A stretch of 64,000 nt of DNA from Faucicola osloensis_D (lineage in GTDB: Bacteria; Pseudomonadota; Gammaproteobacteria; Pseudomonadales; Moraxellaceae), in assembly GCA_020041925.1 (NCBI GenBank), contig CP083409.1; one strand, written 5' to 3'. Position numbers and translations under genes: made by a program. Under the pieces are notes generated by a model, which was not told where the DNA came from, made no database searches, and saw nothing but the letters and a program-made list of their open reading frames with translations. Below, piece after piece: positions 34,896 through 44,327 of the stretch (positions within the stretch are counted from its first letter, which is position 1; each line of letters opens with the position of its first letter).

Positions 34896-36053
34896 ATGAG
34901 TAGCAACCAATTTAATAACAATGCTTCTAATAAGGTGGTAATTAATTTTAATAACCAACCGACTAATTTTGATGATGCTACGATGCCCAATCTGCCTGTG
35001 CAAGATGTGCCAATTATTGAAACGCCGCGTATCGCTGAAGCCGCCCAAACGTCAACGCTACAAGCACCTGCAGGCACACAGCAGCCATCTGCCAATACGG
35101 CTGAGCCAACCGCAGAACCCGAACAAAAAGGTGGCTGGTTTAGCCGCATGAAGCAAGGCTTGTCAAAAAGTCGTAAAAACTTGACCGAAGGCTTAACCAA
35201 TATTTTGATTGGTGGTAAAGAAATTGACGATGAACTACTAGAAGAAGTCGAAGACCAACTGCTGGTCGCCGATATCGGGGTGAATGCCACCAATCGCATT
35301 ATCAAAAACTTGACCGAAGCCACTGCCCGCGGTGATTTGATTTATTCGCATTCACTGTATAAAGCGCTACAAAAAGAACTAACCGATATCTTGACACCCA
35401 AAGTTGCACCGCTAGTGGTGGATACTAGCACAAAACCGTTTGTTATCTTGGTCGTTGGGGTCAATGGCGTGGGTAAAACTACCACCATCGGTAAACTTGC
35501 CAAACGTCTGCAAGGTGAAGGCAAATCAGTGATGTTAGCAGCGGGCGATACGTTCCGTGCGGCAGCCACCGAGCAATTGCAAGTTTGGGGGGAGCGCAAT
35601 AATATCCCTGTTGTCGCCCAAGGTCATGGCTCAGACAGTGCCTCGGTGATTTTTGATGCCATTCAATCTGCCAAAGCCCGTGGCATTGACGTGCTGATTG
35701 CCGATACTGCAGGGCGTCTACAAAATAAAACCAATTTGATGGAAGAGCTGAAAAAAGTGATTCGCGTCATGCAAAAAGCCGATCCGACAGCGCCGCATGA
35801 ATCGATGATTGTGCTCGACGCCGGTACAGGACAAAATGCCCTAAATCAAGTAGAAATTTTCAATGAAGCAGTGCCACTGACAGGCGTGACCGTCACCAAA
35901 TTGGATGGTACGGCAAAAGGCGGCGTGGTATTTAATATCGCTGAAAACACCAATGTGCCGATTCGTTTTATTGGCGTGGGTGAAAAAATTGATGATTTGC
36001 GCCCATTTCAAGCCGATGATTTTGTCAAAGCGCTATTTGAAAAAGATGAATAA
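34896..36053 (+). CDS. ftsY: Signal recognition particle receptor FtsY
   Basis: FtsY is the SRP receptor GTPase that docks ribosomes making membrane proteins at the inner membrane. The 385-residue protein has an Asn/Pro/Glu-rich acidic N-terminal A domain (about 1-90). The N domain is followed by the G domain with GVNGVGKTTTIGKLAKRL, GDTFRAAATEQL, DTAGRLQNKTNLMEEL, TKLDGTAKGG and GVGEKIDDLRPF. The start at 34896 gives MSSNQFNNNASNK with AGG upstream; the frame stays open for 31 more codons without family resemblance. ogt follows after one base. Confidence 0.95.
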   Translation: MSSNQFNNNASNKVVINFNNQPTNFDDATMPNLPVQDVPIIETPRIAEAAQTSTLQAPAGTQQPSANTAEPTAEPEQKGGWFSRMKQGLSKSRKNLTEGLTNILIGGKEIDDELLEEVEDQLLVADIGVNATNRIIKNLTEATARGDLIYSHSLYKALQKELTDILTPKVAPLVVDTSTKPFVILVVGVNGVGKTTTIGKLAKRLQGEGKSVMLAAGDTFRAAATEQLQVWGERNNIPVVAQGHGSDSASVIFDAIQSAKARGIDVLIADTAGRLQNKTNLMEELKKVIRVMQKADPTAPHESMIVLDAGTGQNALNQVEIFNEAVPLTGVTVTKLDGTAKGGVVFNIAENTNVPIRFIGVGEKIDDLRPFQADDFVKALFEKDE

Positions 36054-36054
36054 C

Positions 36055-36588
36055 ATGATAATGACGTCTTATCAACTTGCGAAAAATTTGCCAACCGTGA
36101 CGCTTGTGGCGCATCAAGGCTGTTTGATTGCGCTCGATTGGCATACCCAAAAGACCCACAACCTATTAGCTAAGCTCAAGGTAAAAGTAGCCGTCATGAA
36201 TTCGGTAGCGTTAAGTCACTCGATTGATGCCGATGCAAAAGTGCTAGTAGAGACCATCACTCAGCTAAAGGAGTATCACGCAGGTCAGCGACAAGTATTT
36301 GATATGCCCATCGCACTCTATACAGGCACACCCTTTCAGCAAAAAGTATGGCAAGCATTACGACAAATCCCTTACGGTGAAACAATCAGCTATGCACAGC
36401 TTGCGCTACAAGTGGATAATCCCAAAGGCTTTCGCGCAGTCGCGCAGGCCAATGGGCGCAACCCACTAAGTCTCATCATTCCTTGCCATCGCGTGATTGC
36501 TAGCGATGGCAAATTGGGCGGTTATACCGGTGGGATTGAGATTAAGCAAACATTGCTTGATATAGAGCAAGCAAGTTATCAGCGATAA
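36055..36588 (+). CDS. ogt: Methylated-DNA--protein-cysteine methyltransferase
   Basis: This suicide repair enzyme removes alkyl groups from O6-methylguanine. The 177-residue protein has the C-terminal MGMT domain: FQQKVWQALRQIPYGETISYAQLA, AQANGRNPLSLIIPCHRV with acceptor Cys144, and GKLGGYTGG. The N-terminal part is short, as in Ogt rather than Ada. The ATG lies one base after the ftsY stop, so translation is probably coupled; a second ATG two codons later is also possible. It converges on the Lon-family gene. Confidence 0.92.
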   Translation: MIMTSYQLAKNLPTVTLVAHQGCLIALDWHTQKTHNLLAKLKVKVAVMNSVALSHSIDADAKVLVETITQLKEYHAGQRQVFDMPIALYTGTPFQQKVWQALRQIPYGETISYAQLALQVDNPKGFRAVAQANGRNPLSLIIPCHRVIASDGKLGGYTGGIEIKQTLLDIEQASYQR

Positions 36589-36607
36589 ACAATAACCCAA
36601 TGAGGCG

Positions 36608-39271
36608 TTATTCTTTGTTATCTGCGTCTTTTTCTTCCCAAGTTTCTAAGCGTTCATAAATACGACCATAAACGGTATTTTTACGATATTTGCCTTTTTT
36701 GGTCATCTCATCCGGCGCCAGACCCGTCAATAAATACATGGCTTCATTGACATGCTCTACGGCATAGATGGTAAATTTACCTGCGGTCACGCTATCGATG
36801 ATATCTTGACGCAGCATCAATTGCGCCAAATTGGCTTTGGGTACAATCACCCCTTGTTTACCCGTCAAGCCTTGCTCGACACACGCATCATAAAACCCGG
36901 CAATTTTGGCATTGACGCCGCCGACCGCTTGGACTTGACCAAATTGGTTCATCGAGCCAGTCACCGCAAAGCTTTGATTAATCGGGGTTTGCGATAGGGC
37001 AGACAGCAGCGCGCAGGTTTCGGCTACTGTCGCGCTATCGCCATCGATACCGCCATAACTTTGTTCAAAAGCCAGCGATGCGGTAAAGTTGAGCGTGTGG
37101 TCTTCTGCAAACAGCGCTTTTAGGTAACTGCTCATAATCAGCACGCCTTTGGCATGAATAGAGCCGCCTAAATCCACATCGCGCTCGATATCAACAATAT
37201 CAGCATGCGCGGCACTGTGATGCACTGACGCTGTCAATCGGGCAGGCATGCCAAACTCGCTATCTGCGTAGCTGATGACTGTCAGCGCATTGATTTGACC
37301 AATCGCTTTGCCTTGGGTGCTAATCAGCTGTTGCCCTTTTTCTAGCTCTTGCCAGAACAATTGCCGTAAATAACCCGAGCGGTGGCGAATATCATCAATG
37401 GCTTGGCGGACATGGCTAGCGGTTACTGTGTTTTCAAGGCTAAGCTCTGATTGATTGATGATAGCATGACGATTGGCTTCGAGTAATAGCTGCGCTAATC
37501 TGTCCCCATGTAGACTTAACTCATGCTGGTCTTCTGCTTGCTCGCTGAGGTAATCCAATAAACACGCCAACGCGGTGTTATCAAACGTTAGCAATTGATA
37601 TTTGCTTATCATATCGGCAATTTTGGCAGTCATCACTTGTTCGTTGGCGTGACTGCGTACCACGCGATCATGAAAATCTGCACGGATTTTGAATACGGCA
37701 TTAAATTCAGGCTCAAAATCTAGCAGGTCATAATATAAGTCTGGCTCACCGAGTAAAATGACTTTGACATCAAGCTTAATCGGTTGTGGCTCAAGGCTGA
37801 TACTGCCTGTCAGTGTCAGCATTTGCTCAAGGCTCGACATTTTGATTTGGCGGCTTTGTAGTGCGCGTTTGAGACCTTGCCACGCATACGGATATTCAAG
37901 CAAATTAGTTGCTTCAAGCACCAAATAACCGCCATTGGCACGATGCAGTGAACCGGCGCGAATCAGACTGACATCCGTTGACACAGTACCTAAATGGGTA
38001 ATTTGCTCGACATGACCGAGTAAATTTAAATGGGTGGGTAAGTCTTCAAACACAATCGGTGCGCCTTGATCGGGCGCATGGCTTGCAATCACATTGACAA
38101 AATAGCGCGCTGGCAATGGCGAGAAATGGCTGGGCAAAAACTCTTCATCATCTTCATTGATGATTCGTTCTACATGATTGACGATATCGTCATGCACGTC
38201 TTGCAAATACTTACGAACCTTTGGTAAGGCTTGATACTTGTCAAATAACGGCTCCATCAATGGTTTTAAGGTACGCCGAGTCAATGAGTGGTGTAGCGCT
38301 TGTAGGGTCTGATTGGCTTCATCTTCAATTTGCTCAAGCTCAACGGTCAGTTGGCTCAAGCGTTTTTGCATGTGGTTTTTATCTTGATAATTGGCAACAT
38401 ACGGCGACTTTGGGGTTAAGCCAAAGCTGGCTTGATTGGTTGCACTCGAGGTATTACTAGATGCGCTAGTTGTAGTGCTAGAGGTTTGATTGGCTTTAAG
38501 GGGTAAAACTGGTACTTTACTACTGGATTTTTGGCGACCCAATTTATTAGCAGGTTTGATTGATAAATAACCATCGCTTGGCTCGATATCATTGTAACTG
38601 TCATTGCCATTGCCATCGGCTCGGTTGTCACTAAAATCAGATTTGATAAAAATCGGTTTATTGTCTGAAGGTCGCAGCGCCAATGCAAGTGAATACTGTT
38701 TGCCTTCTTCATGCAGCGCATGATAGACCTGTTCTTCTCGAAGGCTAATTTCATTCTTTATGGCTTCTACTTTACTTTGATAGTGCTCACTGCGAAAACG
38801 CTGATTGAGCTGACGTTTGGTGGTTAGCCAAAAGGTTTTGACATCTTCCGCTAATTGCTTGCCCATGCCAGCAGGAAGGTCAAGCGCAATCGGGGTGCGC
38901 GCATCAACAAAATTATGCACATACACCCAGTCATTGGGCGTGGGTTTTTGTTTGGCGTGTGCTTGTAGCAGGCGAGTGATTAAGGTGCGTTTGCCCAGTC
39001 CGTTTTCACCTGCAGCAAAGATATGATAACCATTGGCATTGATGTCAAGTGCAGTGGCAATCGCTTTACAGGCGCGCTCTTGCCCAAAGCCAATCTCAAG
39101 GGTTTTGGTATGGTTGCTATCTGTTGGCAAGGTCGCTGGGTCGGTATAACGGCGCAAGTGCGAGATTGCAACAGGCTGTAAATTGTCAGATTTGATGGTG
39201 TCGGTAATGATAGCGGAGGATTTTGAAGTCACAGCGGTAGTACGAACAGATTTTGCAAGGGTATTTTTCAT
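36608..39271 (-). CDS. Lon-family (S16) ATP-dependent protease, LonB/YcbZ-like
   Basis: The 887-residue protein has the N-terminal P-loop GENGLGKRTLITRL (about residues 80-95) and a long insert (about 200-275) rich in Ser, Thr and Asn. The AAA part follows (LHRANGGYLVLEATNLLEYP) and then a C-terminal Lon protease domain. The catalytic dyad is intact: Ser746 in GIDGDSATVAET and Lys789 in GGVNAKIAGFY, 43 residues apart as in Lon. The Lon N-terminal substrate domain is missing, as in YcbZ-type Lon homologues, which are cytosolic and of poorly known function. It is monocistronic and converges with ogt, the stops being 19 bases apart. Confidence 0.9.
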   Translation of the reverse strand: MKNTLAKSVRTTAVTSKSSAIITDTIKSDNLQPVAISHLRRYTDPATLPTDSNHTKTLEIGFGQERACKAIATALDINANGYHIFAAGENGLGKRTLITRLLQAHAKQKPTPNDWVYVHNFVDARTPIALDLPAGMGKQLAEDVKTFWLTTKRQLNQRFRSEHYQSKVEAIKNEISLREEQVYHALHEEGKQYSLALALRPSDNKPIFIKSDFSDNRADGNGNDSYNDIEPSDGYLSIKPANKLGRQKSSSKVPVLPLKANQTSSTTTSASSNTSSATNQASFGLTPKSPYVANYQDKNHMQKRLSQLTVELEQIEDEANQTLQALHHSLTRRTLKPLMEPLFDKYQALPKVRKYLQDVHDDIVNHVERIINEDDEEFLPSHFSPLPARYFVNVIASHAPDQGAPIVFEDLPTHLNLLGHVEQITHLGTVSTDVSLIRAGSLHRANGGYLVLEATNLLEYPYAWQGLKRALQSRQIKMSSLEQMLTLTGSISLEPQPIKLDVKVILLGEPDLYYDLLDFEPEFNAVFKIRADFHDRVVRSHANEQVMTAKIADMISKYQLLTFDNTALACLLDYLSEQAEDQHELSLHGDRLAQLLLEANRHAIINQSELSLENTVTASHVRQAIDDIRHRSGYLRQLFWQELEKGQQLISTQGKAIGQINALTVISYADSEFGMPARLTASVHHSAAHADIVDIERDVDLGGSIHAKGVLIMSSYLKALFAEDHTLNFTASLAFEQSYGGIDGDSATVAETCALLSALSQTPINQSFAVTGSMNQFGQVQAVGGVNAKIAGFYDACVEQGLTGKQGVIVPKANLAQLMLRQDIIDSVTAGKFTIYAVEHVNEAMYLLTGLAPDEMTKKGKYRKNTVYGRIYERLETWEEKDADNKE

Positions 39272-39568
39272 AAAACAAGTTTCATCAACGCATTAAAAAG
39301 CGGTAGTGGGAAAGATCAACAATGACAGTTAGAGTGACAGTGCTTAGGGTCTGAAATCTAAGGTTTAGGGTCACTTATAGTTAACAGATAGGTTTTGGTA
39401 AGTGGTAATAAAGTATCAGTATGATGTGGTTTTTTGTTGATAAAATCAATGGCTATTTTTTCGCGAATCGTTGCCTTACGGTTTCAGCCGCAGTAATATA
39501 AAAGTTGATGGGCAAGTATTTGCTAAGATAACATATTGACGCTTAACACAATCGTTTGAGACAACAAC
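39272..39568. other. Divergent spacer between the Lon-family gene and glpK
   Basis: About 300 bases holding no gene. Start regions of both flanking genes point outwards, so promoters for each must lie here, but I see no clear sigma70 pair and no obvious GlpR operator. Confidence 0.5.
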
Positions 39569-41167
39569 ATGGCTAAAACAGAAAACGGATTTATTTTAGC
39601 GCTGGATCAGGGCACTACCTCAAGCCGCAGTATCATCTTTGATAACCAATTAACACCCATCGCCATCGCCCAAAAGCCGCTTAATATCATCACCCCAAAA
39701 GCCGGGTTTATCGAGCAAAATGCCAATGACATCTGGCAGACCCAAATTAGTACCGCCCAAGAAGTGATTGCCAAAGCAGGATTATTGGCGACAGATATTT
39801 CAGCCATCGGTATCACCAACCAACGTGAGACCACCATAATTTGGCATAAAAAGACCGGTAAGCCTGTCGCACCCGCCATTGTCTGGCAAGATAGACGTAC
39901 CCATCAGTGGTGCAAAGACTGGCGTGCTAAAGGCTTTGATGCCAAAATCCAACAAATTACTGGATTACGTATAGATCCGTATTTTAGTGCCAGCAAAATC
40001 GTATGGCTGTTAAACCAAAACCCTAAGCTTCGCCAGCAAGCGCTAGCAGGTGAGTTGGCTTTTGGTACCGTGGATAGTTGGCTACTGTTTAACATGACAG
40101 GCGAGCATAGCATTGATATCACTAACGCCTCACGCACCATGCTGATGTCTTTGCAAACAGGCGACTGGTCTGATGAATTATTGGATTTATTTGATATTCC
40201 CAAAACCATGTTACCTACCATCAAGCCATCGGATGGCGATTTTGGGGTCACCAAACAAGGGATGTTTGGCAAACAAATCCCAGTCACGGCAGTGCTCGGC
40301 GATCAGCAAGCGGCATTGTATGGGCAGGGCTGTAACCGGGCTGGCATGGCAAAATCCACCTATGGCACCGGCTGTTTTTTATTAATGAATACCGGCGATA
40401 AACCCTGTGTCAGTCATCAGCAATTACTCACCACCGTCGCTTGGCAAACCACACAGGCGAATCACACTCGTCAACCTAACCGGCATGAACCCTCAGGTAA
40501 ATTGCCCAACTTGTTAAAACCTTTACAAAATTTACAACGACATAAAAAAACAAGCGTCACGCAAACACAATATGCGCTTGAAGGCAGTGTGTTTATGGCA
40601 GGTGCCATCGTGCAGTGGTTACGCGATAACTTAGGTATGATAGCGCGTAGCGAGGACATTGAAACCTTGGCGGCGCAAGTACCGGATAGCCAAGGAGTGA
40701 CCCTGATTCCTGCCTTTACGGGGCTTGGCGCACCTTACTGGCGAGCAGATGCCACCGCAAGGCTTATCGGGCTGACACGCGGTACTACCAAAGCGCATAT
40801 CGCTAGAGCTGCCTTAGAAGCGATTGCGCTGCAAGCTTATGATGTGTTAATCGCCATGCAAAAAGACAGCCCAGTACCACTGCACGAACTGCGCGTAGAT
40901 GGGGGTGCTGCCAATAACAATATCTTAATGCAATTTCAAGCCGATATACTCAATGTTCCTGTGCTGCGACCGACGACCACTGAGAGTACCGCAAAAGGGG
41001 TGGCATTATTGGCAGGGCAAGCGGTGGGACTATATGATGACAGTAGCATTGGTGAAAGTTGGCAGTTAGACCGTATCTTTGAGCCTAAGATGGCCTTGTC
41101 TGAGCGCCAAGCCATCGTTGAGCGTTGGCAATTTTACATCAATCAACTATTAAACGAACAAAATTAA
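39569..41167 (+). CDS. glpK: Glycerol kinase
   Basis: GlpK phosphorylates glycerol to sn-glycerol-3-phosphate with ATP. Motifs seen are ILALDQGTTSSRSIIFD, AIGITNQRETTI, VWQDRRT, SKIVWLL, GDQQAALYGQGC, STYGTGCFLLMNTG, PAFTGLGAPYWRADA and RVDGGAANNNILMQFQAD. At 532 residues it is about 35 longer than usual. The extra residues lie between LLTTVAWQ and YALEGSVF (about 40453-40566), where relatives have only some eight residues. The inserted stretch is polar and basic, in frame, and probably a surface loop. No glpF or glpD is adjacent. Confidence 0.95.
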   Translation: MAKTENGFILALDQGTTSSRSIIFDNQLTPIAIAQKPLNIITPKAGFIEQNANDIWQTQISTAQEVIAKAGLLATDISAIGITNQRETTIIWHKKTGKPVAPAIVWQDRRTHQWCKDWRAKGFDAKIQQITGLRIDPYFSASKIVWLLNQNPKLRQQALAGELAFGTVDSWLLFNMTGEHSIDITNASRTMLMSLQTGDWSDELLDLFDIPKTMLPTIKPSDGDFGVTKQGMFGKQIPVTAVLGDQQAALYGQGCNRAGMAKSTYGTGCFLLMNTGDKPCVSHQQLLTTVAWQTTQANHTRQPNRHEPSGKLPNLLKPLQNLQRHKKTSVTQTQYALEGSVFMAGAIVQWLRDNLGMIARSEDIETLAAQVPDSQGVTLIPAFTGLGAPYWRADATARLIGLTRGTTKAHIARAALEAIALQAYDVLIAMQKDSPVPLHELRVDGGAANNNILMQFQADILNVPVLRPTTTESTAKGVALLAGQAVGLYDDSSIGESWQLDRIFEPKMALSERQAIVERWQFYINQLLNEQN

Positions 41168-41517
41168 AGTAAGAAAATCATTAAAATAGCTTTAAAAAAC
41201 TGAAAATAATGTAAAAACAGATAGTTAACTATATGACAAATTTTTTTAAAGACTCGACACGAGAGTGATTTTCGTTAGCAATTAAATGTATTAAGTAAAA
41301 AAAAGCACTTTATGTACTCAATTTTTAAATCCTGCTTAAAAATATCAGCAAATTTCGGCTAAAAATAGTGATTTTTTGTGTAGAAATTGAATAAAAAAAT
41401 GTATAATGCTGCAAAATTCGACACTGTGTTGATAGTGATGAAAGTTAGAAATTTTTTTGGACAATACTCGTACAAGCAAGCAGGGATAACGGGTAACTCA
41501 ACATTAAGGATATGACA
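41168..41517. other. A/T-rich spacer with a -10 element for the EEP-TetR unit
   Basis: About 350 bases without a gene. A perfect TATAAT lies at 41402-41407, some 110 bases before the next start, with no strong -35. No clear terminator for glpK was found. Confidence 0.45.
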
Positions 41518-42525
41518 GTGGACAATCAATTTGTTATCGCGACGGCAAATTTACTTAACTTTGCACTGCCCAATCGGGTTTTTTACCGAAACCAAGATGC
41601 GTATACGCCGCAGCAATATCAACAAAAGATTAATGCACTTGCCCCCATTTTTCGTCAATTGCAAGCTGATATCATTGGTTGCCAAGAAATTTGGGACGAG
41701 CAAGCACTCATTGACTTATGTCATGCAGCCGGTCTCAATGACTATCATGTAACTGTGCCGTTAGCCAGTAATCAGCCAGACAGTCCATTGACCCAAGGGC
41801 GAGGCGCTGTTGGTACCCCGAGCGTAGGTTTGGTGTCGCGTTTTGAGATTGTTAATACCCAATTGCTCACGCAGATGCCTGCGATTGCGTTGTTGGACGT
41901 TCCTGATGTTGGGCTTTATCAACAATTTAACCGTCCCCCGCTGATTGCCGACATCAGATTGCCAAATGGCATGGTGGTCACCGTGATTGTGGCGCATCTA
42001 AAAAGTAAACGCCCTGAGTTTTTAGAAAACGCGCAAGGCGAGCCGTTAGAAGATCGCAATGATCCGCTAATTCGAGTCCGCGCCAAGCTACGCAGTCTTT
42101 GTATGCGGGCAGCGGAAGCGGCAGGCATTCGCCAAGTGGTCATCGAAAAACTGTCACACAACAACCATCCGCTGATTTTGTTAGGGGATATGAATGATGT
42201 GATGCAAAGTGTCACTTGTCAGCTTTTAAGCGAATCGGGCGAAGTATTTTATGATAAGTCGATGCGCGATATCGTGCTGTATGATGCCTCTACGGTACAA
42301 AGCCGTATGCACTGGCTCAAAGATGTGGCGTACACCCATATCCACCAAGGTATGCCTGAAGTGCTTGACCAGATTTTGGTATCTGAACAGTTTTTAGCTG
42401 ATAGTAAATTTAACATCGGGGAAGTATTACAAGTTGATTATTTTAACGATCATCTCAAATTTATTGTAGAACAACGCCCAACCGATCATGGATTGGTGCG
42501 GGCACAAATTAAACTTTATTCATAA
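41518..42525 (+). CDS. Endonuclease/exonuclease/phosphatase-family protein
   Basis: The 335-residue protein has the EEP fold motifs: ATANLLNF at the N-terminus, DIIGCQEIWDE with the metal-binding Glu, VIVAHLKSKRPEF, ILLGDMNDV and the C-terminal TDHGLVRA with catalytic His. It has no signal peptide, so it is probably a cytosolic Mg2+-dependent nuclease or phosphodiesterase; the substrate is unknown. AGGA lies seven bases before a GTG at 41518 but only one base before the ATG at 41512, so the GTG is preferred. The TetR-type gene follows after 20 bases. Confidence 0.82.
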   Translation: MDNQFVIATANLLNFALPNRVFYRNQDAYTPQQYQQKINALAPIFRQLQADIIGCQEIWDEQALIDLCHAAGLNDYHVTVPLASNQPDSPLTQGRGAVGTPSVGLVSRFEIVNTQLLTQMPAIALLDVPDVGLYQQFNRPPLIADIRLPNGMVVTVIVAHLKSKRPEFLENAQGEPLEDRNDPLIRVRAKLRSLCMRAAEAAGIRQVVIEKLSHNNHPLILLGDMNDVMQSVTCQLLSESGEVFYDKSMRDIVLYDASTVQSRMHWLKDVAYTHIHQGMPEVLDQILVSEQFLADSKFNIGEVLQVDYFNDHLKFIVEQRPTDHGLVRAQIKLYS

Positions 42526-42545
42526 TCAGTCGATAGAGAGGAAAT

Positions 42546-43235
42546 ATGTCAAGCGCTTATGATGAAAAAATTGAGGATGTGTTGGTGGACTCTGAGCTCG
42601 CTCGCCGCTTAGTCCCTAACAAATTCAAGTTCACTAGCCAGCAAGGTCGTTTGCGTCGCCAAAAATTATTAGCCGCTGCTAAAGAGTTGAGCGCGACCCG
42701 ACCTGTCAGTGAGATTAGTTTGGCTGATGTGTGTGAACGAGCGGACATTCCTAGAGCCTCAGCATATCACTTCTTCCCAAACGTTGAAGCTATTTTTTTG
42801 GCATTACGTTTTTTAAATGCGATAGAAATCTTTAACAAGCTTGAAAAAGTCGATGCCAAACAATTTAGTCGCTGGCAGGCTTATATCACCACAGTCATTG
42901 AGACAGGGGTTGATATTATTCAATCCGATTTAACGGTTGCCCGTTTGATTTATGAGACCAATACCCCAGATTTTGAGGGCAATGCGTTTGGCAGTGAAAT
43001 CGAAAAAAGCCTGAGCCAAATGGTGTATGATAAGTTGTCTGAGCATTATAAAATGCCGGCTTTAGAAACCATTCATCAGCAGTTGTTAGTCGCGTACGGT
43101 ATTATCAATGGTATTTTTATTTTGGCTTATCGCTCAGAAAAAGAAATTACCGATACCTATCGCCAAGAAGCGATTACAGCGGTGATTGCTTATCTACGTT
43201 GTTATCTACCTGAAAATTTGCCAAAAAACGGCTAA
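42546..43235 (+). CDS. TetR/AcrR-family transcriptional regulator
   Basis: The 229-residue protein has a helix-turn-helix at about residues 35-80 (RRQKLLAAAKELSATRPVSEISLADVCERADIPRASAYHFFPN), an all-helical C-terminal domain and an N-terminal extension of about 30 residues. The YHFFPN end of the recognition helix is typical. It is the second gene of a two-gene unit with the EEP protein and is followed by a strong terminator. Ligand and targets are not evident, though autoregulation of its own unit is likely. Confidence 0.88.
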   Translation: MSSAYDEKIEDVLVDSELARRLVPNKFKFTSQQGRLRRQKLLAAAKELSATRPVSEISLADVCERADIPRASAYHFFPNVEAIFLALRFLNAIEIFNKLEKVDAKQFSRWQAYITTVIETGVDIIQSDLTVARLIYETNTPDFEGNAFGSEIEKSLSQMVYDKLSEHYKMPALETIHQQLLVAYGIINGIFILAYRSEKEITDTYRQEAITAVIAYLRCYLPENLPKNG

Positions 43236-43283
43236 TTTTATAACCTACTAGGGTTATAACCGATAGCCAATAAAATAGGCAAT

Positions 43284-43315
43284 AAAAAACCCATCAGCGA
43301 GATGGGTTTTTTTAC
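43284..43315 (+). terminator. Rho-independent terminator of the EEP-TetR unit
   Basis: A 12-bp perfect stem (AAAAAACCCATC and GATGGGTTTTTT, five-base loop) with a T-run. With A-runs on the other side it may also stop minus-strand transcripts from the entericidin-like gene. Confidence 0.92.
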
Positions 43316-43334
43316 TTAAACAGAAAATCTACGA

Positions 43335-43475
43335 TTAGATTTTGTTTTCAGTTTTTTGTGCGGTAGTGGTTACTGCGTCACCTGTTTTTGATACGTCTTT
43401 ACCAAAACCTTTGATTGTATTACAACCTGTGACAGCAAACATAACAGCGATTGATGCAGCGATTAATTTTTTCAT
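43335..43475 (-). CDS. Entericidin-like small lipoprotein (46 aa)
   Basis: A 46-codon gene with a good ribosome site (GAGGAAA, eight bases before ATG). It encodes a lipoprotein signal (MKKLIAASIAVMFAVTG) followed by the lipobox Cys18 and the short mature part CNTIKGFGKDVSKTGDAV. The CNTxxGxGxD pattern is that of the entericidin EcnA/EcnB family, small lipoproteins described in E. coli as an antidote/toxin pair acting on the cell envelope. The gene stands alone here and no second entericidin is next to it. The protein-level match is clear, but the toxin/antidote role is from the family only. Confidence 0.85.
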   Translation of the reverse strand: MKKLIAASIAVMFAVTGCNTIKGFGKDVSKTGDAVTTTAQKTENKI

Positions 43476-43510
43476 TTTAAATTTCCTCAGATATATCCAT
43501 TATTTTTTAA

Positions 43511-43538
43511 CAGTTTTTAACTACCAGTTTTTAGCTAC
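43511..43538. repeat. 14-bp tandem duplication in the spacer between the entericidin-like gene and trmL
   Basis: CAGTTTTTAACTAC is followed directly by CAGTTTTTAGCTAC. The remaining part of this 318-base spacer holds no gene I can support. Confidence 0.65.
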
Positions 43539-43793
43539 CAGATTAAATCATGCGACTTTATTGATTCATAGAAGATTGGTTCATAAAAATTCAAATAAAG
43601 TAAAACATGCTTGGTAGAGCCATGGTAATGCAGGTTAGTCTAACGTCGCTATAGCGTTAATGTAACCAAAACTATCAAGTTGTAAAAAAAACTTAAATTT
43701 ACGCAATAAGTATAGGTTTTTTGTAAATTAATCTTCGCATTTAGCGCTTTTTTATTTCAATCTGTTTTATTTAATCTGGTTAAGGATGTCGAT

Positions 43794-44318
43794 ATGATTC
43801 ATGTGGTATTAGTTGAACCCAAAATGCCAAGCAACACAGGTAATATTATTCGGTTATGCGCCAATACGGGCGCAACGCTACATTTGGTTGAGCCACTAGG
43901 GTTTGAGTTAGAAGATAAAAAATTACGCCGAGCAGGGCTCGATTATCATGAATGGGCAAATGTCAAAGTACATGCCAATTGGCAGGATGCACAGGACAGC
44001 CTAAGTCAAAGTGGGGTGCAAAGAATCGTTGCCTTGACCACCAAGCTTAGCAAACCTTTATATGATGAAGATTTTGCGCAAGTGGCAAATATCGCTTTGG
44101 TATTTGGGTCAGAGACAGCCGGATTACCCGAGCCAATTCGCGCGGCAATTGGGCAAGACAACTGGTTGCGTTTGCCTATGTTGCCGACCTCTCGCAGTCT
44201 GAATTTATCCAACAGCGTGGCAATTACATTATTTGAAGTTTGGCGTCAGCAGGGGTTCGGCGGTGATAACGGTCACAGTATCGGTTATGACAATCTCATC
44301 CCTTATGACCCAAAATAA
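43794..44318 (+). CDS. trmL: tRNA (cytidine/uridine-34-2'-O)-methyltransferase TrmL
   Basis: TrmL is a SPOUT methyltransferase that methylates the ribose of the wobble base of tRNA-Leu isoacceptors with SAM. The 174-residue protein shows the family start HVVLVEPKMPSNTGNIIRLC and LHLVEPLGFELEDKKLRRAGLDY. The SAM-binding knot reads LVFGSETAGLPEPI and LRLPMLPTSRSLNLSNSVAI. A ribosome site (AAGGA) lies upstream. It converges with tusE, whose product also serves wobble-base modification; the stops are 9 bases apart. Confidence 0.95.
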   Translation: MIHVVLVEPKMPSNTGNIIRLCANTGATLHLVEPLGFELEDKKLRRAGLDYHEWANVKVHANWQDAQDSLSQSGVQRIVALTTKLSKPLYDEDFAQVANIALVFGSETAGLPEPIRAAIGQDNWLRLPMLPTSRSLNLSNSVAITLFEVWRQQGFGGDNGHSIGYDNLIPYDPK

Positions 44319-44327
44319 CCGCAAAAT

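Noticed and set aside
34841..35323. 160-codon minus-strand frame
   Set aside because: Antisense of the ftsY N-terminal region; poly-Ser run mirrors the acidic coding strand.
35905..36054. Upstream extension of ogt into ftsY
   Set aside because: The extension only reads ftsY codons in another frame; the family start is at 36055 or 36061.
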